A stretch of DNA of 64,000 nucleotides from Poa pratensis (Eukaryota > Streptophyta > Magnoliopsida > Poales > Poaceae), in contig CAMZMU010000062.1 in the NCBI GenBank assembly GCA_947311845.1, positions 49,586,592 through 49,650,591 on the forward strand, written 5' to 3'. The position numbers and the translations under genes are program-made. The notes beneath the pieces were generated by a model, which made no database searches, had not been told where the DNA came from, and saw nothing but the letters and a program-made list of their open reading frames with translations. Position 1 is the stretch's first letter. Every line of letters starts with the position of its first letter. This document shows positions 33,282-43,942 of this stretch, in pieces.

Positions 33282-34021
33282 TTTTGACACATCCAACAGC
33301 CCGTATATTCACCGATCAAACCACATACAAAGTACATAGATTGAAACAAAGGAAGAACAAGCATACGGGGAGGAAAAGGAACCACAAGCAACGAGAGCTT
33401 CCACATCACCGGCGCCGGAGACGAGGACGAACGGCCACCTTCTTGCCGCTTCCAGGGAAGATTTTGCCCTATGAAGGACGCCGCCGTGCCCGTCCGCCGC
33501 GCCGCGGCGGAGCTGTTGTCGATGAACGACCCGGGCGAGCGCCCCCCTAGCCCCTCCGATCCACCTTGCCTCGGCCGCCAACGTCGCCGATGCCGGAAGA
33601 AGAAGAAGATCTCGACGAGCCCACGGATCCGCCCGCGACCCCAGCCACCAGATCCGTCGCCTCGGATCCAGCCAGGGGTCGGGGAACTCGCGCACGGCAG
33701 CACCCAGGCGCTGCGAGCACGAGGAGGGCGGCCGCTCCACGGCGACGCTCCGAAGAACTCCGCCGGCGAAGGGGACGAGCGCCGCCACCAAAACCACCGC
33801 CAACCGCACCCCCACCTCCAGAGCGCCGCCGGCAAAGAGCCCAGCTAACCCTACACTATGTACACACCGAGATCCGGCGTTCCCCCACCCTCCCGCTGCC
33901 GGAGCAGCCGGCGGAGGGGAGGAAACGGCCAGATCCGCGGCGGCGAGGTGGGTTGACCCGGCGAGTTTCAGAAAATCGCCTCTCTCGGGACGAAGAGGAG
34001 GAGACGGGCACGACCCGTCTT
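33282..34021 (-). mobile_element. Second minus-strand retroposon with target duplication
   Basis: ACACGCATTTGTACCT flanks the segment exactly (33266-33281 and 34022-34037). The minus strand runs from a GC-rich 5' end to an AT-rich tail ending ...GATGTGTCAAAAA. It contains GGTGTGTACATAGTGTAGGGTTAG (minus strand, about 33850-33870). The GC-rich block at 47526-48780 carries the near-identical GGTGTGTAGATAGTGTAGAGTTAG, so the two are related. Coding capacity is not supported. Confidence 0.75.
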
Positions 34022-34037
34022 ACACGCATTTGTACCT

Positions 34038-34908
34038 GCCCACATGAATCACACTTGTTTATCAGTAGGCCAAAGAATTCTTGTGCTATCTGTACCGTAT
34101 TCATACCGCCTTTCTCTCTTCAGCTGTTGTGTCCTAGTTCTTTTCACTTAAAAATAGAACACAAGTGTTCGTCGTATTTTACTGACGTTATGAGGATTGT
34201 GTAATCTGTTGCCACAATTCATTCATGTCAATACAGGTACACGTCCGAGAACACGCTATGGTTGTAATCACCTGAAGTATCCACACACACTAATTCACAA
34301 ACATTTGAAGGCAAATGAACAAGCATTTAAACTAGTATGATAGCAAAACATATAAATAAGTTACAGATATCTCACAGAAAGAAGTTACAGATAAAAAGAT
34401 AATATGACTATGCCTAACTAGCCCAGTAAAGCGCGCCAATAAGGCCATGGAATCTTTTCGGGAATCTGACGTAGAGCTGGGCCGGCACGCCAGAACGCGC
34501 GTGCGCTGTCCACACTATAGGACGGAGATGGCAAGCAGGAGTGCTAAGAGGTGTCGAGTGGCACAAGTACTATTTACTGGTTAGTAAATCCTCTGTTCTC
34601 ATTGCAAATGGAAATCTTGCTAATTCAAGAAGGAAAGTACTCATCCACTATTTTTGCTATGGGAATCAGACTATAATATGTGATCTCTACAACCATATCT
34701 TGGTCTTATGACTACAGTTCCATGATTAGTCTTGTGCCATTGAATTGACCTGCATTTTTTATATCAACTCTAACTTTGCAGTGTCCCTTCTTTTATTTCA
34801 GTGAAAAAACAGCGGCAGTTCTAGATGGAAAATCTCCCACAACTCTCAGGTAATTCCGTAATTGATTGTGTTGTACAAGTCTACTACCATCTACTAATGC
34901 CTCGGTAG
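34038..34908. other. Intergenic, downstream of BLE2-like copy A
   Basis: AT-rich unique-looking DNA without gene, repeat or RNA signal. It would include the 3' flank and transcript end of copy A. Confidence 0.5.
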
Positions 34909-35628
34909 TCAGTCACGATCCATAAGTTCTTTCGCTCTGGCAACAATAGTAGAGAGAGGCATGCTGTACTCCAAAAATCCCGAGTCGCCCAAGAAGAGCC
35001 TGTAGTTCTCAGCCTTTAACATGAATTGTTCTACCATTAGTAGGGCTTCTGCCATCCTGCATTTTTTGAAACAGTTTGCATAGCGAGGACTGCACTCCAT
35101 CAGATATATGACTTGCTCAATTATCACCCTCCGGATCCCAGGACAATGAGCACTAGGTTTCATATTTGCATTCAGCGCGCCGACAAGCCTCTTAAAAAAT
35201 CTCAGCTTAATCTGACCGTCCTCTAGTTCTTGGGTAAAGACTTCAGGAATGACCTTACAAATCTGTGAACTAAGGCCAATGAGGATCTCTAGTTCTGCCC
35301 CTTCGGCATCAATAATTCTCTCCAAAACCTGTAGTGAAATGTATCAAGGTCAGCTATTATCCAGTGTACAGCTGCACCTATGTATTTCAGTTGTAAAAAG
35401 TACAAAGGTGCATGTCATATTTCATCAACATTTTCGCACAAAAACACATGCAAATAAGAAATTGCATTATCCACCTCTAATAGTTCACTTCTTGCTGGAA
35501 TTAGCAGGGCTCACCTCTCGCAAGGCATGAGATAGTTCCTTCAGGTCTGACTCTCTCAGCTCGTGTCCAGTGTGCAGGCACAGATTACGCAGCAGGCTTG
35601 CTGCCACATATGTGTACTTGCCATCAGG
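34909..35628 (-). pseudogene. BLE2-like gene copy A, last two exons
   Basis: The last exon (34909-35328, acceptor CAG at 35329-35331) is intact. It encodes VLERIIDAEGAELEILIGLSS through HCPGIRR and AENYRLFLGDSG to RAKELMDRD and TGA. The previous exon fragment (35515 to about 35628, donor GAGAG/GTGAGC) encodes KYTYVAASLLRNLCLH and SDLKELSHALREV. It ends abruptly where LTR sequence begins, so most of the ARM-like region is gone. The exons match copies B and C at the same splice positions. The family resembles grass BLE2-like proteins (multi-pass N-terminus, helical ARM-type repeats). The name is my recognition and the role is unclear. Confidence 0.7.
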
Positions 35629-36953
35629 GAGAGATGGAGGGGAGCCACGAGCCAGCCACACCATGGGGCGGCGCGCCCCCCCCCCCCCTCTGCCGCACCG
35701 TGGGGTGGTGTGGGCCCCACGGGCGTCTCCAGCCGCCGCCCTTTCGCCTATTTATTCATCTTCACGGGAAAACTCTAGACACCCGAGCCATTATCCACGA
35801 AAAGTTCCAGAGACGTCGCCGCCGTCAACCCTAGCTCGGGAGGGTTCAGAAGCTCTTCCCGGCACCCTGCCGGAGAGGGGAATCATCACCGGAGGGCTCT
35901 ACATCACCATGCCTGCCTCCTGAGTGATGCGTGAGTAGTTCATCTTTGAACTACGGGTCCATAGCAGTAGCTAGATGGTTGTCTCTCCACTTTATGCTAT
36001 CATGCTTAGATCTTGTGAGCTGCCTATAATGATCAAGATCATCTTATTGTAATGCTACATGTTGTGTTTGCTGGGATCCGATGAATATTGAATATTATGT
36101 CAAGTTGATTATCAATCTATCTTATATGTTATTTATGATCTTGCATGCTTTCCGTTACTAGTAGATGCTTTGGCCAAGTAGATGCTTGTAACTCCAAGAG
36201 TGAGTATTTATGCTAGATAGTGGGTTCATGCCTCCGGTAATCTGGGAGAGTGACAACAACTTCTAAGATTGTGGATGTGCTGTTGCCACTAGGGATAAAA
36301 TAACCGATGCTTAGCTTAAGGGTGCGCCGTTAGGTCTAATGCATTTGTTTACATTACGCACATTACTTAATGCGATTATCCGTTGCTTGCAACTTAATAC
36401 CAACGGAGGTGGATTATTAGTCATAGACGCTGTTGGATAACGGTTTATGTATTTTGTCGTAATGCCCACATGAATTTCATAGTAATCATCATGTCATATA
36501 TATGCATTGTCATGCGCTCAATATTTTGTCAATTGCCCAGCTGTAATTTGTTCACCCAGCATGTTAGTTATCTTTTATGGAGAGACAACACTAGTGAACT
36601 GTGAACCCCGGTCCATTCTTTTACACTGATAATACAACCAACTGCAAACATTGTTCCTTTTCATCCTCTGCAATTTACTACTGTTTTCCACACCATATGT
36701 TTAATCCTTTGTTTTCAGCAAGCCGGTGAGATTGACAACCTCACTGTTTCGTTGGGGCAAAGTAGTTTGATTGTGTTGTGTGCAGATTCCACGTTGGTGA
36801 TTGAGTAAACGGCGTCACCAACAACATTCAGAAGTGATTTCTTGCTCCTACTGGTTCGATTAAACCTTGGTTTCATACTGAGGGAAACTGCTGCTACACT
36901 GCTTCATACCTTTCTCTTGGGGTCTCCCAACGAACGTGCGATCCACGTCATCA
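35629..36953 (+). mobile_element. 5'-truncated LTR of a Sabrina-like element
   Basis: It is similar to 15% diverged or less, by eye, to the LTRs at 14680 and 21082, from GGAGAGATGG to the intact end CCACGTCATCA at 36953. The first about 260 LTR bases and the left target duplication are missing. It joins copy A exon sequence on the left and Reina pol on the right. It is clearly older than the complete element, with several indels. Confidence 0.85.
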
Positions 36954-38618
36954 GGGTTTTCACGATTCTAACTGATCACAAAAGCTTAGTCAACTTGCAA
37001 GATCAGCAACTCACCACGGAATTGCAGCGGAAGGCAATGGCAAAAATGGTTGGTTTACAATTCCACATCAAGTATAAAAGAGGTTCTGAAAATGGGGCTG
37101 CCGACGCATTGTCTCGTGTTGCTCATCTGATGGCCACGACGACAGTGTCGTCCTGTCAACCGGCATGGGTGCAGGAAGTGATGAATTCCTATACTACTGA
37201 TCAGCATGCTCAAGACCTGCTGTCCCAATTGGCAGTGGTCAGTCCAGATAACAAAGGATACTCTCTCGAGTCAAAGTTGATCAGATATAAAGGCAGACTG
37301 TGGATTGGACATAATTCCGCATTACAAACAAAATTAATCAGTGCAATGCACTCCAGTGCAGTGGGTGGGCATTCTGGCATTCGTGCTACTTATCAGCGGG
37401 TGAAGCAGCAGTTTTATTCGGTGGGCATCAAACAACAAGTCGAAGAATGGGTGAAGCAGTGTCAAATTTGCCAACAAGCTAAACATGAAATTACACATCC
37501 AGCTGGTCTTTTACAACCCTTGCCGATACCTACTCGACCCTGGTCTGACATTACAATGGATTTCATTGACGGATTACCTAAGTCCGAGGGTTTTGAGGTC
37601 ATTTTGGTGGTGGTGGATCGTTTAACAAAGTATAGCCATTTTATTCCGCTCAAACATCCTTACACAGCCCGTCAGGTGGCTACTGCGGTGCTGGACAATG
37701 TGGTGAAATTACATGGTGTTCCTGCTTCAATCGTTTCTGACAGAGACAGGGTGTTCACCAGTAATTTTTGGAAGCAACTCTTTCGGGCAGTTGGCACTAA
37801 ACTGTTGTATTCCACTGCATATCATCCACAGACCGACGGTCAATCAGAGAGAGTAAATCAATGCTTGGAGCAGTACCTCCGTTGTGCAGCTCATGAGACT
37901 CCCAAGCAATGGCGCCATTGGTTACCCATGGCAGAATTCTGGTACAACTCGTCTTTTCACACATCCCTGGGATGCTCTCCGTTTAAGGCTCTATATGGTA
38001 TTGATCCCAACTTTGGCACCATGCCTAATCTGGCATCCTCTGGTGGTGAGGCTATTACTGACATGGCTGCGGAGAGACAAGCGTTTCTTGATCTGTTACG
38101 GGAGCAACTTCTGCGAGATAAACTTCGTATGAAGAACAAGCAGACAAGCATCGCACTGATCGACAGTTCTCAGTGAGGGATGAGGTTCTCCTTAAGCTCC
38201 AACCACATGTCCAGAATTCTGTGGTACACCGACCATCAGCTAAAATGGCATTGAAGTTCTACGGGCCGTATAAGGTGTTGGCTTGTATTGGTGTTGCAGT
38301 TTATCGTCTACAGTTGCCGTCTGAAAGTAAGATCCATAATGTGTTTCACATTTCGCAACTGAAACCTTTCACTGCCAACTACAGTCCTGTGTTTTCGGAA
38401 TTACCCTCGGTGGTGGATTTGGCATCAGGAGATTTCTTTCCTTGTGAAATTCTGGAACGAAGGATGGTCAAGAAAGGTAATGCCGCTATTCCTCAGATCA
38501 AGGTTCGCTGGTCCTCATTACCTAGAGACTGTGCAACTTGGGAAGACTACTATGTGCTTCGAACTCGTTATCATGCTGCTACAATTTGGGCGGATGCTGC
38601 ATCTCAAGGAGGGGAAGG
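36954..38618 (+). pseudogene. Reina-type chromovirus pol 3' half: RNase H, integrase, chromodomain
   Basis: The frame begins inside RNase H (ILTDHKSL, GAADALSR). It continues with the integrase HHCC finger (VGGHSGIRATYQR, CQICQQAK), then the core with DFIDGLP, VSDRDRVFTS and DGQSERVNQ carrying the D, D and E residues. Near 38135 a one-base frameshift ends the frame early. The next frame carries GDEV-type RDEVLLKLQ, KFYGPYKV (GPY/F) and a C-terminal chromodomain (FFPCEILERR, IKVRWSSLP, ATWEDYYVL), typical of Reina chromoviruses. The chromodomain would steer integration to marked chromatin. The 5' half (gag, protease, RT) is lost at the LTR junction. Confidence 0.88.
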
Positions 38619-38918
38619 TGTCGGGTCTCCTACTGCTGATGTGTTGACCGACACGGTAATTGACCCCGGCTAGGTCAATATGGGTTGCGGCCCAGGAGAG
38701 GTCCATCTAGCTAGCGTGTGAGTGTTGGCAAGGTTGCCGTGTACGGGGGGCGAGGTTATAAGCCCGTGTGTCCGCTTGCTTGGTTATCATCGAAATGAAT
38801 GAACTCTGATTATCTCATCTCCTGTTCTCTGTTCTCTCATCCCCTTTCTCTGTCGTGAATTCAAATTCCTCGAACCCTTGCTCTGGCCGATTTGTGAGAT
38901 CACCTCCGGGTCCTCACA
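38619..38918 (+). mobile_element. 3' LTR of the Reina-type element (300 bp)
   Basis: It starts TGTCGGGTCTCC directly after the polypurine tract AAGGAGGGGAAGG and ends ...CCGGGTCCTCACA. The chromodomain frame runs a short way into it and stops at 38671-38673. The short LTR length fits the Reina lineage. Confidence 0.8.
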
Positions 38919-39822
38919 GTGCCTTTACCTTCCCCTCCCGTTCCATCCGGTCATTCCTCATTCCCCTTTTCCGCCTGCCGACCCTGTCCGGGCGCCGTCC
39001 GCGCATGCCTATGAGCCGCAGGGGCTCCGGTCTCCAGCACCCATCGGAGAGGTTTATAGTTGTCTAAATCGGCAACACATCTTATAGATTTAGGTAGAAG
39101 CTTCCAGTTAGTGGTTTCTAGCTAGAACCCAGAAGCCCCAAGAGGGTTTAATTGCCAGCTGTGATGGGTGTGGTTGAAATTTCAGTTTAGGCAATTGGCA
39201 GTGTTGCTGTAAGGTGTATTGCTACTTAAAATCCTTTATTAGAAATTCAGTTTAGTGCCTGTAGAAGAAGACTCAGGCAAGCTCGTTGCTGATCAAAAAA
39301 GAAAAATCTGAAGGGCGAGATCTGGGAGTTTTTCAGACAGTTTGGGAGGGAGCTTGTTCTACTCGCTGGTGGGAGTTTCCCTTGGCTTCGACAGTTTAAC
39401 CTGTGCGCTGTATCGTTTTAGTAACTGTGGTAGACGCCTGTTGGGCTTTAGCTGTTCACCACCTTGAGTTTGGGTCTGTCTTTCAAACTTGGGTATTGTA
39501 AAAGCTTGTATGAGGCTACGTGTAGCTCTTTGCTGGTAGCAGCAGGTTCTTTTGTATGTGTGTTCTTCAGAGTTGTTGTTACGCGTTGAGTTTTTCGTTT
39601 CTTGGAGACTTATCTCATCTGGTGTGGATGCTGTAAAACTGTTTCTAGCTTTGTATATAAAGCTGGGTCTAGTTCCAAGTCATCTAAAAATCGCTTATTA
39701 GTCTTATTATAAGGTAACCATCTGTGACTAATCTCATGTGGTACTTGTTAGGGGAATTGAGAGCATTTGGAGGGCTTTATGCGTTAGAAAGTGGTGACTT
39801 GGAGAGAAGGTCTGCTTCAGGA
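38919..39822. other. Unassigned, possibly retroposon or old transcript-derived DNA
   Basis: A GC-rich start (38919-39050) is followed by T/G-rich text ending around GTATATAAAGCTGGGTC (39653-39668), reminiscent of 3' untranslated ends of plant LINEs. No ORF is supported. It lies within the disrupted copy A. Confidence 0.3.
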
Positions 39823-39903
39823 TGTTATGAATGAGCAACTATATTTCAATGGGGCTAAAGGCCAGTACATATACATGTGGTGAACAGTAGATGAACAGTA
39901 AAG

Positions 39904-41735
39904 CTATACACATCTAACACCCCCCCCCCCCTCAAACTCATGGTGGATCAACAACACTGAGTTTGGAGAGAAAAACCCATGCTGCACTCGAGTCTGTGCC
40001 TTCGTGAAGAAATCCGCCAGCTGTAACTCAGAGGGCACATAGTGAAGAGCAAGAAGCCGGTCCTGCACAGTAGCACGCACAAAGGAGGCATCGACACCGA
40101 TGTGCTTGGTGAGCTCATGCTTCACCGGGTCACGCGCAATGCTGATAGCACCTGTACTGTCTGACAATAGAGGAGTCGGTGCAGCAGCAGTAACACCAAA
40201 ATCCTCTAGTAACCATCGCAACCAGGTCACCTCAACCGTCAACATAGCCATCGCTCGCAACTCAGCCTCTGCACTAGAGCGGGAAACTGCAGTCTGCTTC
40301 TTCGTCTTCCAGGCAATGAGAGATCCTCCAAGAAAAACACAATAGACAGCAGACCATACCATCAGGAACAGAGTACACCGGTGGTGGCTGCATATAAACC
40401 TCCTCACGCAACTCACCATTGAGAAAAACATTCTGGACGTCAAGCTGAGACACAGACCAATGACGAACAGAAGTCACAGCGAGAAGAGTGCGAACAATGA
40501 TCATGTGGGCGACGGGAGCGAACGTCTCAACATAATCACGTCCGTGCTCCTGCTGAAAGCCACGAGCCACAAGCCGAGCTTTGTAACGCTCAAGAGAACC
40601 ATCGGAGCGAGTCTTGATCTTATAGACCCACTTGCATGTGATGGGACGAACACCAGGAGGAGGGGAAACCAGATCCCACGTGCCAGTGCGCTCAAGTGCA
40701 GCAATCTCCTCAGCCATCGCAAGCTGCCATTCAGACTGAGCCATGGCATCTCGATAGGAAGAGGGCTCAACAACAGCCGAAAGACCAAACTGGGAAGGAG
40801 AATAGTGATCAGGAGACCGTAACGAAGGCCGAGAACGAAGATTATGAACCGGTGTACACGGGGAAGGTGGCGCTCCGGAAGTAGAGGGCATGTCAAAGGG
40901 ACAATCCTCAACACGAGGGCGACGAGTGTAGTGGAGAGGAAAGGGAGAGAGGATAGGATGCACTGGAGAGGGAGGTGGCGAGGGAGGAGAAGAGGATGGC
41001 GTCGAAGGTGTATGAGGGACAGTGGGACTCGGCCTAGGTGGAGGTGGAGGAGGAACATGAGGCACAGAGGGAGATGTGTCGGGAAGCATAAGGAAGGAGA
41101 TATCCTCCACCGAAAAGGTCGAGACGGTAGGACGCAGATAGTATGAACGAGACTCATCAAAGGTGACATCACGGGAAATACGGAGCCGACGAGTAACAGG
41201 ATCCCAACATCGATAGCCCTTGTGCTCATCACTATAGCCAAGAAAGACACACTCAACCGACTGAGCGGTCAATTTGGTGCGTTCGCGGGGAGCAAAGAGA
41301 ACGTAGCACACACACCCAAACATGCGAAGAGATGAGTAGTCAGGAGAACGACCCGAGAGACGCTCCATGGGGATACCACCCTGCAAGGCAGCCGAAGGCT
41401 GGATGTTGATAAGATAGGTGGATGCGGAAACAGCCTCAGCCCAAAAGTGGGGAGGAAGAGAGGCAGCGATCATCATCGCACGAGCCGTCTCAAGGAGGTG
41501 GCGATGCTTGCGCTCAGCAACGCCATTCTGAGCATGGGCACCAGGACAAGAGAACTGGGCAAGAGTACCCTCCTGAGCAAGAAAACCACGCAACATATGG
41601 GAGATATACTCACCAGCCGAGTCAGCACGAAAAACACGAATGGGCGTGGAAAACTGGGTGTGTACCATGGCAGCAAATCGCTTGTATATAGGGAGAACCT
41701 CGCTGCGAGATTTCATAAAATAGAGCCACAGAAGG
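39904..41735 (-). pseudogene. Copia integrase-RT-RNase H, RT palm deleted
   Basis: Reading on the minus strand: integrase core from YFMKSRSEVL with FRADSAGEY (Asp) and NGVAERKHRHLLE (Glu), then FGCVCYV and CVFLGYS. A Pro/Ser-rich linker follows, then the RT N-terminus (EWQLAMAEEIAALERTGTW, RYKARLVARGF, SQLDVQNVFLNG). At about 40345-40360 RT jumps from VYSVPDGM into RNase H (LIAWKTKKQTAVSRSSAEAE, LADFFTKA), with a frame change. The YVDD segment is absent, so it cannot reverse-transcribe. The opposite-strand frames are shadows. Confidence 0.85.
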
Positions 41736-41889
41736 TGTGAGTACGGTACCGGTTTTTGGAATCCGGTTTGAAAACCGGAATTTTCCGGGATCAGTACCGG
41801 AATCCCGACGCGATGCTCACCTCGTCTCCGTCGATGGTGAGCGAGCAAGCCGGCGGGGCAGCAGCCCACAGCGGCGGGGCCGGGCGGGG

Positions 41890-42060
41890 CAGCAGACGGT
41901 CGGAGCGGCGGCGGCCAGAGGGCCGGCAGCAGGCCGTGGGAGGCGGCCGGAGGGAGCAACGGAGCGGCGGCGGCCGGAGGGCCGGCAGCAGGCCGTGGGA
42001 GGCGGCGGCGGACGGCGACGGCCGGCAGCAGGCCGTGGGGACGGCGGCGGCCGGGCAGCA
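41890..42060. repeat. GC-rich tandem repeat replacing Copia gag
   Basis: GCCGGCAGCAGGCCGTGGGAGGCGGC recurs three to four times with CGGAGCGGCGGCGGCC spacers (period about 45-65 bp). It lies between the primer site and the integrase remnant, where gag and protease should be. Confidence 0.75.
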
Positions 42061-42638
42061 GGTCAGCACGAGGAAGAAGAAGGGCGCAGGTCGGCCGGAG
42101 CAACGGCGACGACGGCGACAGCACGCGGAGTTGCAGCGCGCGAGGAGGAGGAGAGCAACCTAAGCTCTGATACCATGTTATGAATGAGCAACTATATTTC
42201 AATGGGGCCAAAGGCCAGTACATATACATGTGGTGAACAGTAGATGAACAGTAAAGCTATACACATCTAACACATGAAAGATTGGTGGATTGAATGTGCC
42301 GAGCAAGAATCCATGAACCAGTTTCCCAGTAGGTTTCGTTCGAGGTCCTTGGTGGGACGCCCGGTCAGCGCCACTGTCCACAGCAGGATGATAATTAAAT
42401 GGCGCGGATTCACGAAGAAGAAAACATTTCTACTTTGGATGGTTCAACTACATGGCGAAGGTATGATAAGAAATAAGATCGATACATTTATGGAGATGGA
42501 GCATATATACTTCGTATATACGTGTTCAACTGATTCTAGTTCACTAACTAGGACAGAGTCTAATTAGTCATTTCCGAAGTCGAAGAGTGCCCATCGGGCC
42601 ATCAGGTCATATGTGTATGTACTTACATGAGTACCTAC

Positions 42639-42875
42639 CTTGCAGCTTCGAGGAAAACAATGGCCATCGTAAACAGAAAATCATCCTTGGGGCCGAGTAC
42701 GGTTGGGTAGCCGTCGAGCAGGACGACGGTGGCCCACGCGAATGCCAGCGTGTCGAGCGCGTTGCCCACCCTCTCAATCAGTGGAACGGCGCATAGAAAG
42801 CGGTTCAGCCACTTCTCTGGCGGCGAGGCGACGTCCTGGCCTGCTAGTCCAGTGGCGCCAACGTGTGCTGGCCAT
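42639..42875 (-). pseudogene. BLE2-like gene copy A, exon 1 (frameshifted after the start)
   Basis: The minus strand reads ATG at 42875-42873, then a frame change, then PPEKWLNRFL, TLAFAWATVVLLDGYPTVLGP and DFLFTMAIVFLEAA to the donor AAG/GTAGGT at 42639. It aligns along its length with exon 1 at 51013-51269, including the same splice phase. The start codon is out of frame with the rest by one base. A hydrophobic segment (TLAFAWATVVLL) is the first likely membrane span. The matching last exons lie 7 kb away at 34909-35628, with transposons between. Confidence 0.7.
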
Positions 42876-43942
42876 ATTGGGTTGGATGAGCTTCAGCACA
42901 CAGTCTCCCAACCGGGAACTTCTCAACTGGTTATATATGTAATTCATTAGTGAAACCCGAGAGCTGTGACGGTGAACTATCCGATTAGCCTTATGATATT
43001 GACAAAGTTTGAGATTATCAAGGAGTAGGCTTTCGTTTGTTTCGAGAAAGCAAGCACTGTCAGTAATAATTCTTCTTTTACCAAAGAAGACACCGCAGGA
43101 TAAAAAGATGCCGGTAATCAAGATCTAACGTATGGTTTGTTCACAGTTATCCAGACATCTACCCTCAAGATCCGTTGAGACGTGTACCCATAACTGCGGA
43201 TGAAAACGTGGGCGGTTGTTGGGTACAGCTCTGGGTTTTTAGGGAACCTTTACAGCTCTGGTGGTCACAGACTAGATAGAAAACCCTGGGTTACGTGAAC
43301 TGCATCTGCCCTGTGGAGGTTTAGCTTGAACAGCGGTTCAATGTAGACAGAGATCGGTTCAGTTAATACTTTTAGGAGATATGTACTCTAGTGTCTCTTC
43401 AGTTCAGTTAATGGCTTTAGGTGATAGGTGCTCTGTAGTGTCTCTTCAATTAGTGGCCAATTGCACGAATCTGGAATGCAGAAATTTTACCACCATATTA
43501 GTACTACTCCATACCATTTACTAGTGTGAAACACCCGTTGCAAGTCCCATAATTTAACAGAGCTTGAAGCCTCGTCACCTGACGATGCGCAAAGCACCAT
43601 GACATTTCAGATTGGATAGCAGAGCTGAATCTTCTTTTCATAACGGCCATACATACATCATTTATTTCTACAAATAAGTACTACCTCTGTTCCGATTTAA
43701 TTGACGCCATTTGTATACACATTTGTACTAGCTTAGCTCTCCTCCGCGTCACTATATATATCCATGGTCTTACATCACTTTTAGTATAAACTCTTAATTC
43801 ATGAGTTCTCCTTGGACTGCAATGGCATAACTCACTACATACTATGGTGACTAAATTGAGCGTGTTTACAAGTCCCAGTATGAGATAAGCAGTACAATAT
43901 CAATGCAATACATGTTCAGGTCACACTGCTGATGCCTCGTAG
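42876..43942. other. Spacer between BLE2-like copies A and B
   Basis: This would contain the promoter of copy A (just above 42875) and the 3' flank of copy B. A degraded Stowaway-like half (TACCTCTGTTCCGATTTAATTGACGCCA) is at about 43681-43710. Otherwise nothing is recognised. Confidence 0.5.

Larger units (their letters stand above)
39823..42272 (-). mobile_element. Small Copia element with 97 bp LTRs, internally deleted
   Basis: Identical-length 97 bp LTRs lie at 39823-39919 and 42176-42272 and differ at one position. On the minus strand the LTR runs TGTTAGATGTG to CATAACA. The tRNA-Met primer site (AGCTCTGATACCA on the plus strand) is at 42163-42175. The polypurine tract is GAGGGGGGGGGG beside the left LTR. 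Possible target duplication: CAGGA (39818-39822) versus CATGA (42273-42277), one mismatch. Gag, protease, the start of integrase and the RT palm are missing; total length is 2450 bp. It is inserted in the remains of BLE2-like copy A. Confidence 0.88.

Noticed and set aside
32547..33296. Long GC-rich ORFs on both strands (and similar ones at 33044-33835 and 47526-48651)
   Set aside because: Overlapping open frames in nearly every phase, Arg/Pro/Ala/Gly dominated and without domain motifs, are a composition effect. The segments are bounded by retroposon-type target duplications or resemble such elements.
40274..42229. 651-codon minus-strand frame as one intact Copia polyprotein
   Set aside because: The first third is translated from the LTR, primer site and a GC tandem repeat, and RT is fused out of frame to RNase H. 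The length reflects lack of stops in GC-rich DNA and not an intact protein.
34909..42875. A functional BLE2-like gene with very long introns
   Set aside because: The exon 2 region is mostly absent, the penultimate exon ends inside LTR sequence and exon 1 is out of frame with its ATG.
43679..43770. A fourth complete Stowaway MITE
   Set aside because: Only the left half (TACCTCTGTTCCGATTTAATTG) resembles the family; no right inverted repeat or TA flank could be matched.
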